From: Phoebastria nigripes | Taxonomy: Eukaryota; Chordata; Aves; Procellariiformes; Diomedeidae | Length of the DNA stretch: 64,000 bases | NCBI GenBank assembly: GCA_035582835.1 | Contig: JAYKAV010002408.1 | Coordinates: 725,145-789,144, forward strand | Reading direction: 5' to 3' | Part shown: positions 12,101-24,700 of the stretch, one piece after another | Position numbering within the stretch: position 1 is the stretch's first letter | Layout of the letters: each line of letters starts with the position of its first letter | The notes under the pieces: generated by a model | Seen by the model: only the letters and a program-made list of their open reading frames with translations | Database searches by the model: none | What the model was told of the DNA's origin: nothing | Translations under genes and position numbers: made by a program

Positions 12101-13370
12101 CTCCTCTTTTTCCATCCACACCTCCTGCAGCCAACTACAGCAAACATATAAAAAAAGTGAAATGTGGAGAGATGAGAGTTTTCATTTACTTGTGGTGGCA
12201 TATGAAGTCTTCTGTACAACTTCCTGTTGAAAAAAACCCAACTATCAGAGACTCATGTATGGAGCTAAAAGTTATGTGATAAAGCTGGATTCAGGCAAAA
12301 GAATGCCTAAAGAAAGCAAACATCCTAGAAGAATGCAAATGCAAATATTCCAACAATGATGAAGTACCTGAAAATGCAAAGACTGTACTTTCACATTGCC
12401 TTGAGTCCTGAGCTTGGACTGAGTCCACCATATCTGCCTCCATGCATCTGTGACTTGCACTTTCATTTGAATATTTCCAAGCAAGGAAACTTGAGTGCAC
12501 AGCAAACTTACATTCTGTTCATAAAAGTGTGAGTGCAATTGACTTAAACCATTTTATTCTGTGATGTTTAAACTAAATGAAGAATAGGTACTAAAGCAGT
12601 ATACACATAATCTAAAAGGATTTTACCTTCCTGAGACAGAATTGTTCCTCCTGAGACATTTGCAAGCTGTGCAGTATTCCTATGGGCCATATTTCTGGAG
12701 TGCTCTGTATCAAACCTCCCCCAAATATATAGTACATATGGAGATATAACTCTCAAAAGACAGTATCTGTAGAAAACAACAGTATTTTCCACAGAGAGCT
12801 GAACCATTTGGCATTCTTTTCTAAGGAATATTCTGAAAATTTTTTTTCAGTTTTCTTCTTTAACTAAAAAAAATAATCAGTTCAAGAAGAAATGCCTACT
12901 TACCAGAATTCAAATGGTGAATTTGTAAGAAGGCTTAAAAATGAGAGGGTAATGGGATCCACAGCTTGAGGCATTTTTATACTTTCAGACCTTTCTTAGA
13001 CATCAATGAGAATTTTAGCAAGTCTCTTAGAGTTCCATCCTCATCTTGCTATCAGACCTACTTCATCTTTTTTAGCTACAGTTTCTTCCCCTTGAGTTGA
13101 AGTTCTCAATTCCATTTTGATGCTTAAAAATTCAATGCCTTACTTTCACTTACCTTCTGTCCCACAGGAAGTATTTCCTCTTTTTTCTCCTTTTTTTTGT
13201 TTTTTAATATATGTGTTGGCCCTTTTCCGTCTTCGGGTCATCATCACCTTCTTTCATTTTCTAATGTTCACCATTTCTGTGATGCACCTATTCTGTACAA
13301 CTAGTATACCCAGCTTGAGAAACACTTTTGAAAAATGTTCAATTAAAGAGCAGTTATTAGTGTACGTGGG
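9189..13370. other. AT-rich unique DNA, no gene recognised
   Basis: No recognised gene or interspersed repeat. It contains short ATTT and GGAA runs (about 10107-10124 and 12040-12056). Small open frames of 60-90 residues on both strands look random. Confidence 0.5.
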
Positions 13371-13965
13371 TGCTGTGGTTTAACCTTGGTAGGCAGCTAA
13401 GCACCACACAGCCACTCACTCACTTGCCCTGCAGTGGGATGGGGGAGAGAATCAGAAGGGCAAAAGTGGGAAAACTCATGGGTTGAGATAAAGACAGTGT
13501 AATAGGGAAAGCAAAAGCCGTGCACGCAAGCAAAGCAAAACAAGGAATTCCTCCACTACTTCCCATCAGCAGGCAGGTGTTCAGCCATCTCCAGGAAAGC
13601 AGGGCTCCATCACGCCTAACGGTTACTTGGGAAGACAAACGCCATCACTCCAAACATCCCCCTTCCTTCTTCTTCGCCACAGCTTTTACTGCTGAGCACA
13701 ACGTCATATGNTATGGAATATCCCTTTGGTCAGTTGGGGTCAGCTGTCCTGGCTGTGTCCCCTCCCANCTTCTTGTGCACCCCCAGCCTACTCGCTGGCA
13801 GGGCAGCATGGGAAACAGAAAAGGCCTTGGCACTGTCTAAGCACTGTTCAGCAATAACTAAAACATCCCTGTGTTATCAACACTGTTTTGGTCACAAATC
13901 CAAAACATAGCATCATACCAGCTACTATGAAGAAAATTAACTCTCTCCCAGCCAAAACCAGCACA
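13371..13965 (-). mobile_element. solo LTR 'E' of an endogenous retrovirus
   Basis: The plus strand starts TGCTGTGGTTTAACC and ends CCAAAACCAGCACA, so the sense LTR runs TGTGCTGGTTTTGG...GGTTAAACCACAGCA. Its sense 5' half matches LTR D (52815-53351): 'ggctggga', 'tgttgataacaca', 'atgttttagtt', 'ccaggacagct' and 'atattccata' appear in the same order. The two diverge just after the TATA position and rejoin in the 3' module ('ctgtctttatctcaa'). The TATA box of D is replaced here by CAGCAGTAAAAGC, and the poly(A) signal ATTAAA reads ATTACA, so the promoter and 3' signal look decayed. No clear target duplication (CGTGGG on the left, CAGGGA on the right). No internal viral genes flank it. Confidence 0.85.
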
Positions 13966-16345
13966 CAGGGAATACGGGGTCTTCCCACATTTACCTGCCT
14001 TACAGCCCACTGACTTCACTGAGACAGTTTCTGCAAGCATACCAGAGAATAATCTGTATCGAGCATGACTGGAAACATTGTAAGACATTTAACACATTAA
14101 TAACGATATCCTACAGTGTATATTGGGGCATGTGAAACTATGTGCGCCGTGTGCCCGTGCTTCTAGGTTTGATGTCTGGATGATAACAAATATAACCTTG
14201 AGATCATTCTCAGGGTGAAAGTACAGACATACTCAATGACGACATGTTTTCTCTAGCTGTAGCCAGTAAATATTGAAGCTATCTGATTTCAAGTTATGTG
14301 GCCAATTAATTGAACGATCAGTTGGCAACTCTCTTTACAGAAGCAAAGCACTCCTACTCATTTATTTGATCTCCATCTCAAAGCACTTTGCACTGTAACA
14401 ATTGGCATTACTGTTGCTTTCTTCCTTTCAAAAAATTAAATCTTTAATTAGTGGAAAAAGTGAACCATATACTGTGGTTTGCATTAGTCTTCAATATTAA
14501 TAAGTCATTTAATAGCCATAAATAATAGATGCAAATAAAAGCTTTTAGATAAAAAAAAAAAAATATTGAACTTATTGTACTTTAAAAACATGACTTTTCG
14601 CTAACTTTTAGCTTTCACAGGCTTTAAAAGCACTTTCAGTCTTGCAGTTTTCTAACCAGCATAAAACATTATTCCCAGGGCCAGTCTGGTTTATTTAAAT
14701 TTCAGTGACCAAAATGTGACAGCCAGGGCCTTAGCTNCTTTTAAACAACTCAGTAGCACCAAAGCTGACATTTCACTGTATTTACTAATGTTAGAGAAAG
14801 AAAGATCCTTTTCAGCTAGATGATTCCTTATCTTTATGGATTCATATAGAGAAAACAAGTTTAAACTGAAGTTAAACAGGGTACCCTTACCATATGGTAT
14901 ATCTCCAAAAGAAGAAAAAAAATGTTTTCTACATAGTACACTGTAGATTGCATTGTCCTTAATTTGGGACTAAAGCATTCAGCAGATTGTATAAATCACA
15001 GGATCCTTGAATGGAAAGTTGCTGACTCCCATGTATCACTCTGGAAGCTGAGCTGTTACAGTCAGGGGGAGTATTGAGAATGCCTCTTGGATTTCCTTCT
15101 TTTCTCTCAGGAAAGTGCACATCTAAGGACACCTCTCAAAGATGTTATGTTATAACCCTTGGCACCTGTTAGGAACAGAGCTAACTCCAGTTATTCTCTG
15201 ATCTTTCTGGCTCTGTCTAGCCATGTAGAAAATAGATTAGAAATTAAAGCTCAAATGATTGCAATATTACTCACCTCTGTGCCTAATCAAAAGATGAAAT
15301 AAATGTCTAATGTTTTATATTTGACCACATATGGAGAAAGATATCAAATACAATGCGTTTGTCTTTCTGTCTTCTGTGACTGTCATCATTGTGGCATGAA
15401 TGTCAAATGTTATGTTAATGTGCTTCTCTTCAGTAAACACAGTCTCCAGTGGTTAAAATTTTAATACTATGTGCAGGTGTCAGTATTTTACAGGTGACTG
15501 CTGCCGTATCATCCCTATTGAAGTCAATCAGGACTGTTTTCCCACTCTGGTAATTCAGTTCTTAATGAGTTCATGGCCAGCAAAAACAAATGGCTGAGAT
15601 GGAGCATGAGATAGAAAATGACACTTAGGACTTTTGAGCCTTCCAGTTACATCATCTCATGTCTGAAACATTAAGTTAGTGAAACTAATACTGAGAGCAG
15701 TTTGAACAGAAGTAGAACAGTTCGTTCTGATACTCGCGATAGGATGAATTTTGAAAGCATGCCAGACCCATTCTAACTTGAGCAAGCAGTGAGCAAAATG
15801 GTACATCATTTACCCTACCCACAAAAACCAGAAAATAGCAGGCACATACTTAGGAGACTAATTCCAAAGCCAATTGACGTCAATTGCCTTCAATAGGTTT
15901 TGCATCAAACCCTGAGTGCACTAAACNAAGATAATATAGATAATGTTGCATTTTTCTTTTACTAGAGCTGAAGGACTCCTTGCATAACTTATTATGTGAA
16001 TTAAACCCAAATATACTTAATAAATGAAATGATCTGAACAAATTTTTCAGTTTGCAGGCAACCTATAGAACTTCTTGAACCATTTATGACTATTTGTGCA
16101 TATGTATGTCCTACTGACATGTTCAGAAAAGTTGCAGGGCTTTTTTTTATGTACGCACATGGTACTACAGTTCTGGGACTAGCAGGTATAGGACAGGACC
16201 AAAAAAATATCCATGCTTTTGGTGTTTGCAGCTCTTGAAATATAGATAGAGTTGTGAAAGATATTTAATAGTGTTTGTTGTTGCAAGATGAGTATCTAAA
16301 TATCTCTTTTAAGGAAAAGAAAGAAAAGAAAGAGAAGGCTTCCCA
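13966..16345. other. AT-rich unique DNA, no gene recognised
   Basis: No gene recognised. Around 14290-14540 there are several AATTAA/TTAATTA-type words, including the 10-bp palindrome CAATTAATTG at 14303-14312. Nothing else is definable. Confidence 0.45.
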
Positions 16346-16348
16346 TTT

Positions 16349-17855
16349 GTGGACACTGAAATTGTAAAGGACCAGCTGTATCAGCTGAATGTTCACAAGT
16401 CCATGGGGCCCGATGGGATTCATCCCAGAGTTCTGAAGGAGCTAGCAGATGTTATGGCAGGACCCCTCCCTATCATCTACCAAAGGTCTTGGGAGTCTGG
16501 GGAGGTCCCTGCTGACTGGAAACTAGCCAGTGTTATTCCAATCTACAAAAACGCTGTGAGGGAAGACCCAGGGAACTACGAACCTGTTAGTCTAACCTTA
16601 GTTCCTGGAAAAAATTATGGAGAATATTATACTGGGTACTATTGAAAGGCATTTAAAGAATAATGTAATCATCAGGCACAGTCAACATGGGTTCACAAAG
16701 GCAAAGTCCTGTTTAACTAATTTGATATCCTTCTATGATANGNTCACCTGCCTAGTGGATGAAGGGAAGGCGGTGGATGTAGTTTTTCTGGATTTTAGTA
16801 AGGCTTTTAATACTGTCCCTCACAGCATCCTTCTGGACAACTTGTCCAGCTGTGGGATGAGCGGGTTCACGGTGCACTTGGTGAAGAATTGGCTGAAGGG
16901 CAGAGCTCAAAGGGTTGTAGTGAATGGGGCTGCATCTGGCTGGTGACCAGTCACCAGCAGTGTTCCTCAGGGTTCAATTCTAGGGCCGGTTCTGTTCAAT
17001 ATATTTATCAACGATCTGGATGCAGGAGTTGAATGCACCATTAGCAAGTTTGCNGATGATACCAAACTGGGAGGTGCTGTTGACTCTCTTGAGGGACAGG
17101 AGGTCTTGCAGAGGGACCTAGATAGATTGGAGCATTGGNCTATGATTAATGGGATGAAATTTAACAAGTCCAAATGCTGGATTCTGCACCTAGGANNGAG
17201 TNATGCNGNGCACAAGTNTANATTNGGAGAGGAGTGGCTGGAGAGCAGCCCTGCAGAAAGGGATCTGGGGGTGCTGGTCGGCAGCAGGCTCAATATGAGC
17301 CAGCAGTGTGCCCTGGCAGCCNGGAGGGCAAATCACATCCTGGGGTGCATCAAACACAGTATANCCAGCCAGTCAAAAGAGGTGATTATCCTGCTGTATT
17401 CAACGGTGGTGCAGCCTCACCTTGAGTCTTGTGTGCAGTTCTGGGCCCCACAATTCAACAAGGGTGTGAAGGTCCTTGAATGCGTCCGGAGGAGAGCAAC
17501 AAAGCTGGTGAAAGGGCTGGAAGGACTGTCCTGTGAGGAGCAGCTGAGGACTTTGGGGTTGTCTAGTTTGGAGAAAAGGAGGCTGAGGGGCGACCTCATT
17601 GCTCTCTACAGCTTCCTGAGGAGGGGAAGTGGAGAGGGAGGTGCTGAGCTCTTCTCCCTAGTATCCAGTGACAGGACGTGTGGGAATGGTTCAAAGCTGC
17701 ACCAGGGGAGGTTTAGACTGGACATTAGGAGGCATTTCTTTACNGAGAGGGTGGTCAAACACTGGAACAGGCTTCCTAGAGAGGTGGTCGATGTCCCAAG
17801 CCTGTCAGTGTTTAGGAGGCATTTGGACAATGCCCCTAATAATAACATGCTTTAA
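16349..17855 (+). pseudogene. CR1 ORF2 fragment (reverse transcriptase)
   Basis: Three blocks are readable. The first (16349-16612) has KSMGPDGIHP and YQRSWESGEVPADWKLASVIPIYK. A +1 shift in the A run near 16608 leads to the second, with SQHGFTKAKSCLTNLISF, VFLDFSKAFNTVPHSILLD and [19 protein letters not shown] at 16945-16947 replaces the usual arginine (SGW-R-PVTS); CGA to TGA fits CpG decay. The third block has [33 protein letters not shown] with the catalytic FADD intact, [20 protein letters not shown] and [11 protein letters not shown]. There is no endonuclease domain. It is inactive because of the truncation, the frameshift and the stop. Confidence 0.9.
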
Positions 17856-17935
17856 CTTGGCCAGCCCTGAATTGGTCAGGCAGTTGGACTAGATGATCGT
17901 TGTAGGTCCCTTCCAACTGAAATAGTCTANTCTAC
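16350..17935 (+). mobile_element. CR1 LINE, 5'-truncated, about 1.6 kb
   Basis: Plus-strand CR1 beginning in the N-terminal reverse transcriptase region (DQLYQLNVHKSMGPDGIHPRVL) and running to the 3' UTR (gatgatcgttgtaggtccc). The usual ATTCTATG octamer end is replaced by pentamer repeats (next entry). The 5' end is truncated, preceded by AAGAAAAGAA-type purine sequence. It contains more Ns than its surroundings, especially around 17196-17225. Confidence 0.93.
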
Positions 17936-17984
17936 TCAACTCAACTCAACTCAACTCAACTTCATTCTATTCTATTCTATTCTA
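17931..17984 (+). repeat. pentanucleotide microsatellite tail of CR1: (ACTCA)n then (ATTCT)n
   Basis: About five ACTCA units are followed by about four ATTCT units, placed exactly where the CR1 3' octamer tail should be. ATTCT shares most of its bases with the CR1 unit ATTCTATG, which suggests slippage expansion of the tail. Confidence 0.88.
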
Positions 17985-20504
17985 ATAAAGTGCATGTAGA
18001 GGGTGAGGACCAGCTCTGTGTTTGGTTAGTACCTAACACAGTAGGACCTTTATCCGTGGCTGGGAACCCTAGGCATTAATACAAATAAATAAATCATGGT
18101 TCTATGCTTTCACCTCTGTATGAAGATAAAGGAAATTCAAGTCTAAACTCTGTCGTTTTCAAATTAGTATTTCATAACCTTCAAAAATTCCTTTCAGCTC
18201 TTTGCATTTTTTATATTCTAATATACATAATAAGTCATTCCAATTGCTGCCTTACAGTGATGTTATAAAGGTTCATTCATTAAAGCTTTAAAATCCCACA
18301 CTTTCTCTATATACATACATATATATAATATCTATATTTTATATAGAAGCATGTAAGTGCCTACTTGAGTGTCACAGGGTGATCATGTGCCTTGATGAAG
18401 ACTATGGCAAAAGTGAAAGTTAAATCCTATATTCCAATTCTGAGAAACAATTGTATGGCCATTAAAAACATTTTAACTTTAATGAGACAGTGAATAAGTT
18501 TTAATACTTTAAAAGTACTTTAATGTATTCTGAGATCTAAAAAATTATATAAGTGAATCCCAGTCAAAACTTAAAAAATAATCTTTACTGAACTATTAGG
18601 TTTGAAAATATTCAAAATAAAATTACCTGCCTGAAAATAACACACGACACTGTTATATGTTTTATTTCTGTGGGTAATGGCCTTACAATACTGAATACTG
18701 TATTCTATATATTATATACTAAGCTAATGAATTTAGTGGGACATATTTGGAAAAGATCCATAGTAAGTGAATAATATATATTCAGGATAGATGGATGCAG
18801 AGGTGGTAGTAGAGTATAAAATTTTCATTAACATTCATTTTGAGATAATTATATTCCTTGTAAATTGAAAAGCCACAAGTGAGTTCCATCTTTTTCAAAA
18901 TGGGTGAACTAAACACTCTACCACATGTATATACATATAATACATGCTATGTATTCTCTTAGGATTTTTTTTTGTTGTTGTTGGAAAATATTTCTAGAAT
19001 TCTTTCAAACTATTTCAAACATTTTTATTTGGACTCTTATACACGCATCCTTTCAATTGGATAGCTTCAGTATTGTGAGTCCAGCTTGACAGGCCTTGGA
19101 GACAGAGTAAATAACTAAATATTAAAATCTCAGAAAGAACCAAAAAAACCTCTGGTGACAGTAATATATGCATACTAGAATGTTATCTCCACCCACTCCC
19201 TTCTCCCACTCTGCATTTACCAGTATGACTGTCCTCTTCATCAGTTTTGAGACACCAGGCCATATATAAAATACTTTCTTTTTGCTGGTCCAGTGTTCAA
19301 CACTGACTATGCTGCACTGCAGAATGGTTTGGCTTTAAAAAAAATTGAGAACATTTTTGTGGCTGCTGTCTTTAAAAATATGGAACATCACTGAAATTTG
19401 CACACTGGAAATGGTGTTTGAAGTAGCTTAAGAAGGAAGGCTTTTAGTTAGTGGAATGTAAAACAGGTGATCAAACAGAAGAGATAAACCTACTTCATTG
19501 TGTGATCCCATTAGCTCTTACCTAGACAAGATATATAAGGAACACTCTTACTTTGCTTGAAGTTGCTTTATATATTCTGAAGTCTGTTCTTTTTCCTTTT
19601 GCTATTCAAAAAATTTCAAATATGACATTAAATACTTTGACTGTTCCAGAGAAGCAATGATATGGAAGATATGAAGATAGTTTTCCCAGCTGGTTTTGAG
19701 TTGCATAAGTAGAAATGAAATGACAAAAACCACTGTAAAGTATGTTTCAAACGTGGATGTTGTGCATAGGAATTAATAGGATGTGTGTGTTGGTTCTAAA
19801 TCCCTGATCATTTGTAGATGTCAAACAATCTAAGATTTAATGAATTGATAAAGGGGAAAAAATCTGCTAGGGACTTAAAATACTAAAAGTCTATTGAAAT
19901 TAGACAAGTCCATGACTTAATTCAGTGTGTGCTTAAGTGCTGGTGTGTAACAATGGATCAATTATATAGGATTATATTTATTTTCTCATTTTGTTATGTG
20001 TGGTTTTGTTCATGAAAGTCTATTGTAAACTCGCAAAAAAAAAATGTGAAAAGGACAAATAGCAGGAGACAGAAACTTGACTACTTCACTTAGATATTAA
20101 AATAAGTAGCAATCAGGAGGATTTCTAGCCACAAGAATAAAGGACAAAACAAGTGATAGATCTCTTGATATGCTAAAATTAAAACTGGATACCTTTCCTG
20201 TAGTCATGTTTTAGCCAGATACACATGAGGAAGCATAGTCACTGGGCTCAATATGGAATATGTTTATCTCATAGCTTAAAAGGCTTATGGATCCTAGGAA
20301 CCTTTCAGTTTATGTAATGGTNTGAATCTTACAATATTTAATCTCTCGCATAAGGCAGAGGCCAACATCTGATCACTTCAGTATCTACAACTACAGGTAC
20401 AATTTGCACACCTATTAGGACATGGGACACTGAATCTGTTCTCTACTGGAGGCCATAAATGTTAAGGAAATACTCTCACTTATGAATTCAAATTTACTTT
20501 CTGT
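17985..20504. other. AT-rich unique DNA, no gene recognised
   Basis: No gene or known element. A TATATA-rich patch lies at 18310-18350. The remainder shows no structure that I can support. Confidence 0.5.
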
Positions 20505-21715
20505 AATATCACAGAATGAATAAGGTNGGAAGGGAGTTCTGGAGATTATCTAGTTCAATCACCCCTGCTCAACAGAGATTCAGCTACAGCGAGTTGACCA
20601 GCATTGTCANTTGGGTTTTGAGTATCTCCAAGGACAGACACTCCGCAACACCTTTAGGCATCTTGTTGCAGTGTTTGACCACCCTCACAGTAAAAAAAGT
20701 TTCTTTTTATGTTTAAATGGAATATCTTGTATTTCAATTTGTGCCCATTCCTTCTGGTCCTGTCACTGGGCACCCCTGAGAAGAGTGTGGCATTGTCTTC
20801 TCTACTTTCCCCGTCAGGCATTTATACACATTGATAAGATCCCTCTGAGCCTTCTCTTCTCCNGACTGAACAGCTCTCTCACTGTCTCCTCATATGTCAG
20901 ATGATTCAGTCCCTTAATGACTTTTGCAGCCTTTCGCTGGACCTGCTCCAGTATGTCCAATTGTCTTGTACTGAGGAGCCCAGATCTGGAAACAGTGCTC
21001 CAGGTGTGTCTCAGCAGTTCTGAGCAGAGGGNAAGGATCACCTCCCTCCACCTGCTGGCAACATTCTTCCTAATGCAGCCCACGATGCTATTGTCCTTCT
21101 TTGCTGTAAGGGCACATTGCTGGCTCATGTTCAACTTGGTGTCCAGCAGGACCCCAGGTCCTTTTCTGCACAGGTGCTTTCCAGCTGGGTGACCCCCAGC
21201 ATAAGATGATGCCTGGCCTTATTACTCCCCAGGTGCAGGACTTTGCACTTCCCCTTGTTGAACTTCACGATGTTCCTGTCAGCCCATTTCTTCAGCCTGC
21301 AGAGGTCCCTCTGGATGATGGCACACCATTTGGTTTATTGACTGCTCCTTCCACTTTTGTGTCACCGGTAAACTTGCTGAGGGTGCTCTGGGTCCCATCA
21401 TCCAGATCATTAAGGAAGATGATAAACCAAAAAGCCCTGCTATCAATCCCTGGGGTGTGCCATTAGTGACTGGCTGTCACTGTGACTTCATGCTGCTGAT
21501 CACAAGCCTTTGACACCAGCAGTTCTGTCAGTTTTCACTCCACGTAAATGTTCTTTTATGTGGTATGCAATCCATCAGTTTGTTAGCGAGGATGTTATGG
21601 GAGACAGTGTTGAAAGCCTTACTACAGTCAAGATAATCAACATCCACTGCTCTCCTCTCGTCCACCAAACCAGTCATTTAGTCTTTGAAGGCTATCAGGT
21701 TTTCTATTCCTCACT
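20505..21715 (-). mobile_element. older, diverged CR1 LINE, about 1.2 kb
   Basis: The plus strand starts 'atcacagaatgaataaggtnggaaggga', a degraded reversed CR1 tail without intact octamers, and ends in sequence matching the reverse transcriptase region 'gacagtgttgaaagccttactacagtcaag'. It is clearly more diverged than the other long CR1 copies. Minus-strand readings include [27 protein letters not shown] and EQVQRKAAKVIKGL. The catalytic motif reads FTGDTK instead of FADDTK (near 21350-21370), so the polymerase site is destroyed. There are several frameshifts. Confidence 0.88.
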
Positions 21716-24700
21716 TAAACCAGTTTTTTCCATAAATTATTGCTGCTTTTATACTCATACTAGATGCACAGATACAGCAAGAACTTTTCTTAATTAAGTG
21801 AATAGTCATAGAAAATATTTAAAGGTATCATTCATAGCAGAAGTAGGCTTTTTGGTCCTTTGAAAGAAGCTACATTTGTAACTTGACTTTACAGACATAA
21901 CAAGGTGAATCTGGGAAACATAATACCTAAGAGGATCCTTGAAATGGGAGTTCGGGAGGTACAAGGAAGTAGTTTGTGCAAAACAGGTTTCCCATAGCAT
22001 AACAGATCCAAGAAAAACAGTTTGCTGTGGAGAGTTCCTGGAAAGGAGAATCTGAGCAATCCTTGGGCACCACCTGTTTTTGGAAGGGATCAAAAAAAAT
22101 CATGTAGGCAAGGAAGATGGAAAGTTGTGCCTGAAATATTGCCCCAAATCAGAAAAGACATACACTTTCATACATTTTGTCAAAGAAAAGGCATATTCTA
22201 TAATGAGTTGCCATCAANGGGAAAAAAAACCCAAACCAAACCAAAACAAAAACCAAACCAAAACCAGCCAAACAAAGAGCGAGCTATGGTCAGGAAAGAG
22301 GAGCCAAGTCAGTGGCTGGATCAAAGCACAGAACAGTAATCTTTATGCAACATTTACTCAATGTGGGGTAAAACCCTGCATAAACAGTTATCCATTCAAA
22401 GAAGATTAGAAAGCCCTTCCAGATAAAGATAGTTAAAACTGCTTTGACTAGCCTTATCCACATAATGTCAATATTAAGACCCTTCATGAAACCATAGCTG
22501 TTTAGCTATGGCTGTTCAGAAGTTTCTGTGTATTTACAACCTGGCAGATTTTCAGTTTTTGAAAAATAAAAATAAAAATTAGATACATGCTTGACAGAAT
22601 AAAAAATAATCAGTCTTGAGGCATGATTGATAAAAACAGAAGCTCAATTTGTTTTCTCAGCTGACACAGGTGCTATAATGATACAGAGAAGAGCAGAAAG
22701 GGATATAATAAAGATATGTAATGCATAACAGTTTGATGGGTGATTACTTTCTCTTATTAGACCATGGTCTCAAGGGATGGAATCAGATTACTATTAATTT
22801 TCTCTTTGACATTGCAGGCAGAGNATCCACAGGTTGCTGGATTATTCTTGCAAGGTTGGTGAAAGTTTGGTATTTGTTTTGGGCATTTTTTGGTTCAGCA
22901 TATATAGTCTTCTGAGTTAGCAAGGGCAGTTTATGATTTTTTTTAGACATAGTGACCGAAGAGCTCTCTGTTTCCTTGCAATTTTCACTGATAATGAAGA
23001 CATTTGCAATGCAAGACATTTGCATGATGGCAATAACAATAAAGAGTAGTAAAGTAATAAAAATATAATGGCCTAATAAAANGGAGTAAATAGTCGTAAA
23101 GTTATCTATTCAAAGTTAATATCAGTAATAAGAAAATAAATAATGTATGATAATAATTACAATCTCAGAGCATCTAGACAAAGTTAGTAACAATAACTAT
23201 GTCCATAGTTGTAAAGACATCTTTTGCTGGTGTAAAAATTCTTATCATGTTACTGTATTTGGTAAACAGTTTTGCCATAAATTCTGCTTAACAGTCTAAA
23301 TGCATACATACCACATGTATTAAATCTTACAGAGCATATCTACACTGTATTTATAGAAAGAAGATAAACTGTACAAGGGAAACTGCATGAGTATTAAGTA
23401 TCTCTCAACTTTCACAGGTACATCAATAACTACATAACCTGCCTAATGAATTCCTAGGGAATCCCTGTATCTTGTTTTATGATGAATAAGGTCTGAGGTT
23501 TGAGTTTTCTACCTGAAATATGAGTGAATTATAAAGATTGTGATCTAACACCATTTAGGCAGATAAAAGACAATGGTGTCTTCATCTTACATGCAGCTGG
23601 AGAAATAAAAAATGTTAATACAGACAGCTGACAAAGAGCAGGTGGAAGATGGCAATTGTGCCTTAGTGGTTGAGGGTTGAGTTTCTTTTGGACGGCATCT
23701 GGATAGACCTACAGAAAAAAGTACTCAATTCTAGGAACTGTCGCAGCAGCTGGGGAGAGGCATTGGCAAAGNACAGGAAGAGCTGTGAGAAAGGGACTGC
23801 ACTTTGGGAAAAAGATTGAGCTGTATAGCATTTCTTCAGCATGTGGCTGAACTGAAGCAAGTCCACGTAGAGTTGGGCCTTATTCTTAGAGCAGACTCAT
23901 GGTCCTGCAGAGAGCACTGTGCAGACACAAGAAATGATATTCTAATCCTCAGGAAACTGCAGGAGCAGGAAAGATGGGACATACTCCTTGGCTACAATAA
24001 CCAATTCCTTCCCTATCTCTCCATTCTTGTATCACAGAGGGAAGAAGAGGCTGAAGAGGAAAAAACGGCAAGATGGAAGTGGAGGGAGCAAAACTGATCA
24101 TCACCGCTGATATCTCCAGTCTCTTCTTGCCATTTTGGTTTTTCACAAAATGCATCTTGCTTTTAGTGTGTTTAATTCACATTTTTTCTTGTTTAATTAG
24201 AACTACGGTTTTATCTTTGCTTTGGTTTGCAAATCATTGTGATGTCTACATGTCCATTTCAGATAGTTGCTCTTCTTAAATTGCATCNCTTTTCCTCAGT
24301 TTATTGAACTTCCCTGTTTGCTAAAGGTCTTACTTTTATCCACTCAAATTTAAAGAAAGGGGAAGCTAAAATATTTGGTTGAAATACAATAGTAAATGAA
24401 GCACTTCACAGATCCTACTGAACTGATGCCCAATTAGTCAAAAGTAGTTAGCATAAAGAGGCACAATTAAAATCATTACCCATGTCAGCAGGCAAATCAA
24501 TATGGTACCTATATAATCAGTTAGTTCCTCTCAATCCATAAAATTAATCAGGGACAAAATGGCACTTACTTCACCCAAGAGATGCAGTGAATGTTCAGAG
24601 CAAGTAATTTTGAAATAGCCAGAGTGCCCAAGCAATTACTCTTCAAGGCTGTCATGTGTGACATGGAGGTAAAATTACTTGGCATGCCTTTTTCCTCCAG

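Noticed and set aside
13365..13971. Target-site duplication for LTR E (CGTGGG versus CAGGGA)
   Set aside because: Only three of six bases agree, so no duplication can be claimed.
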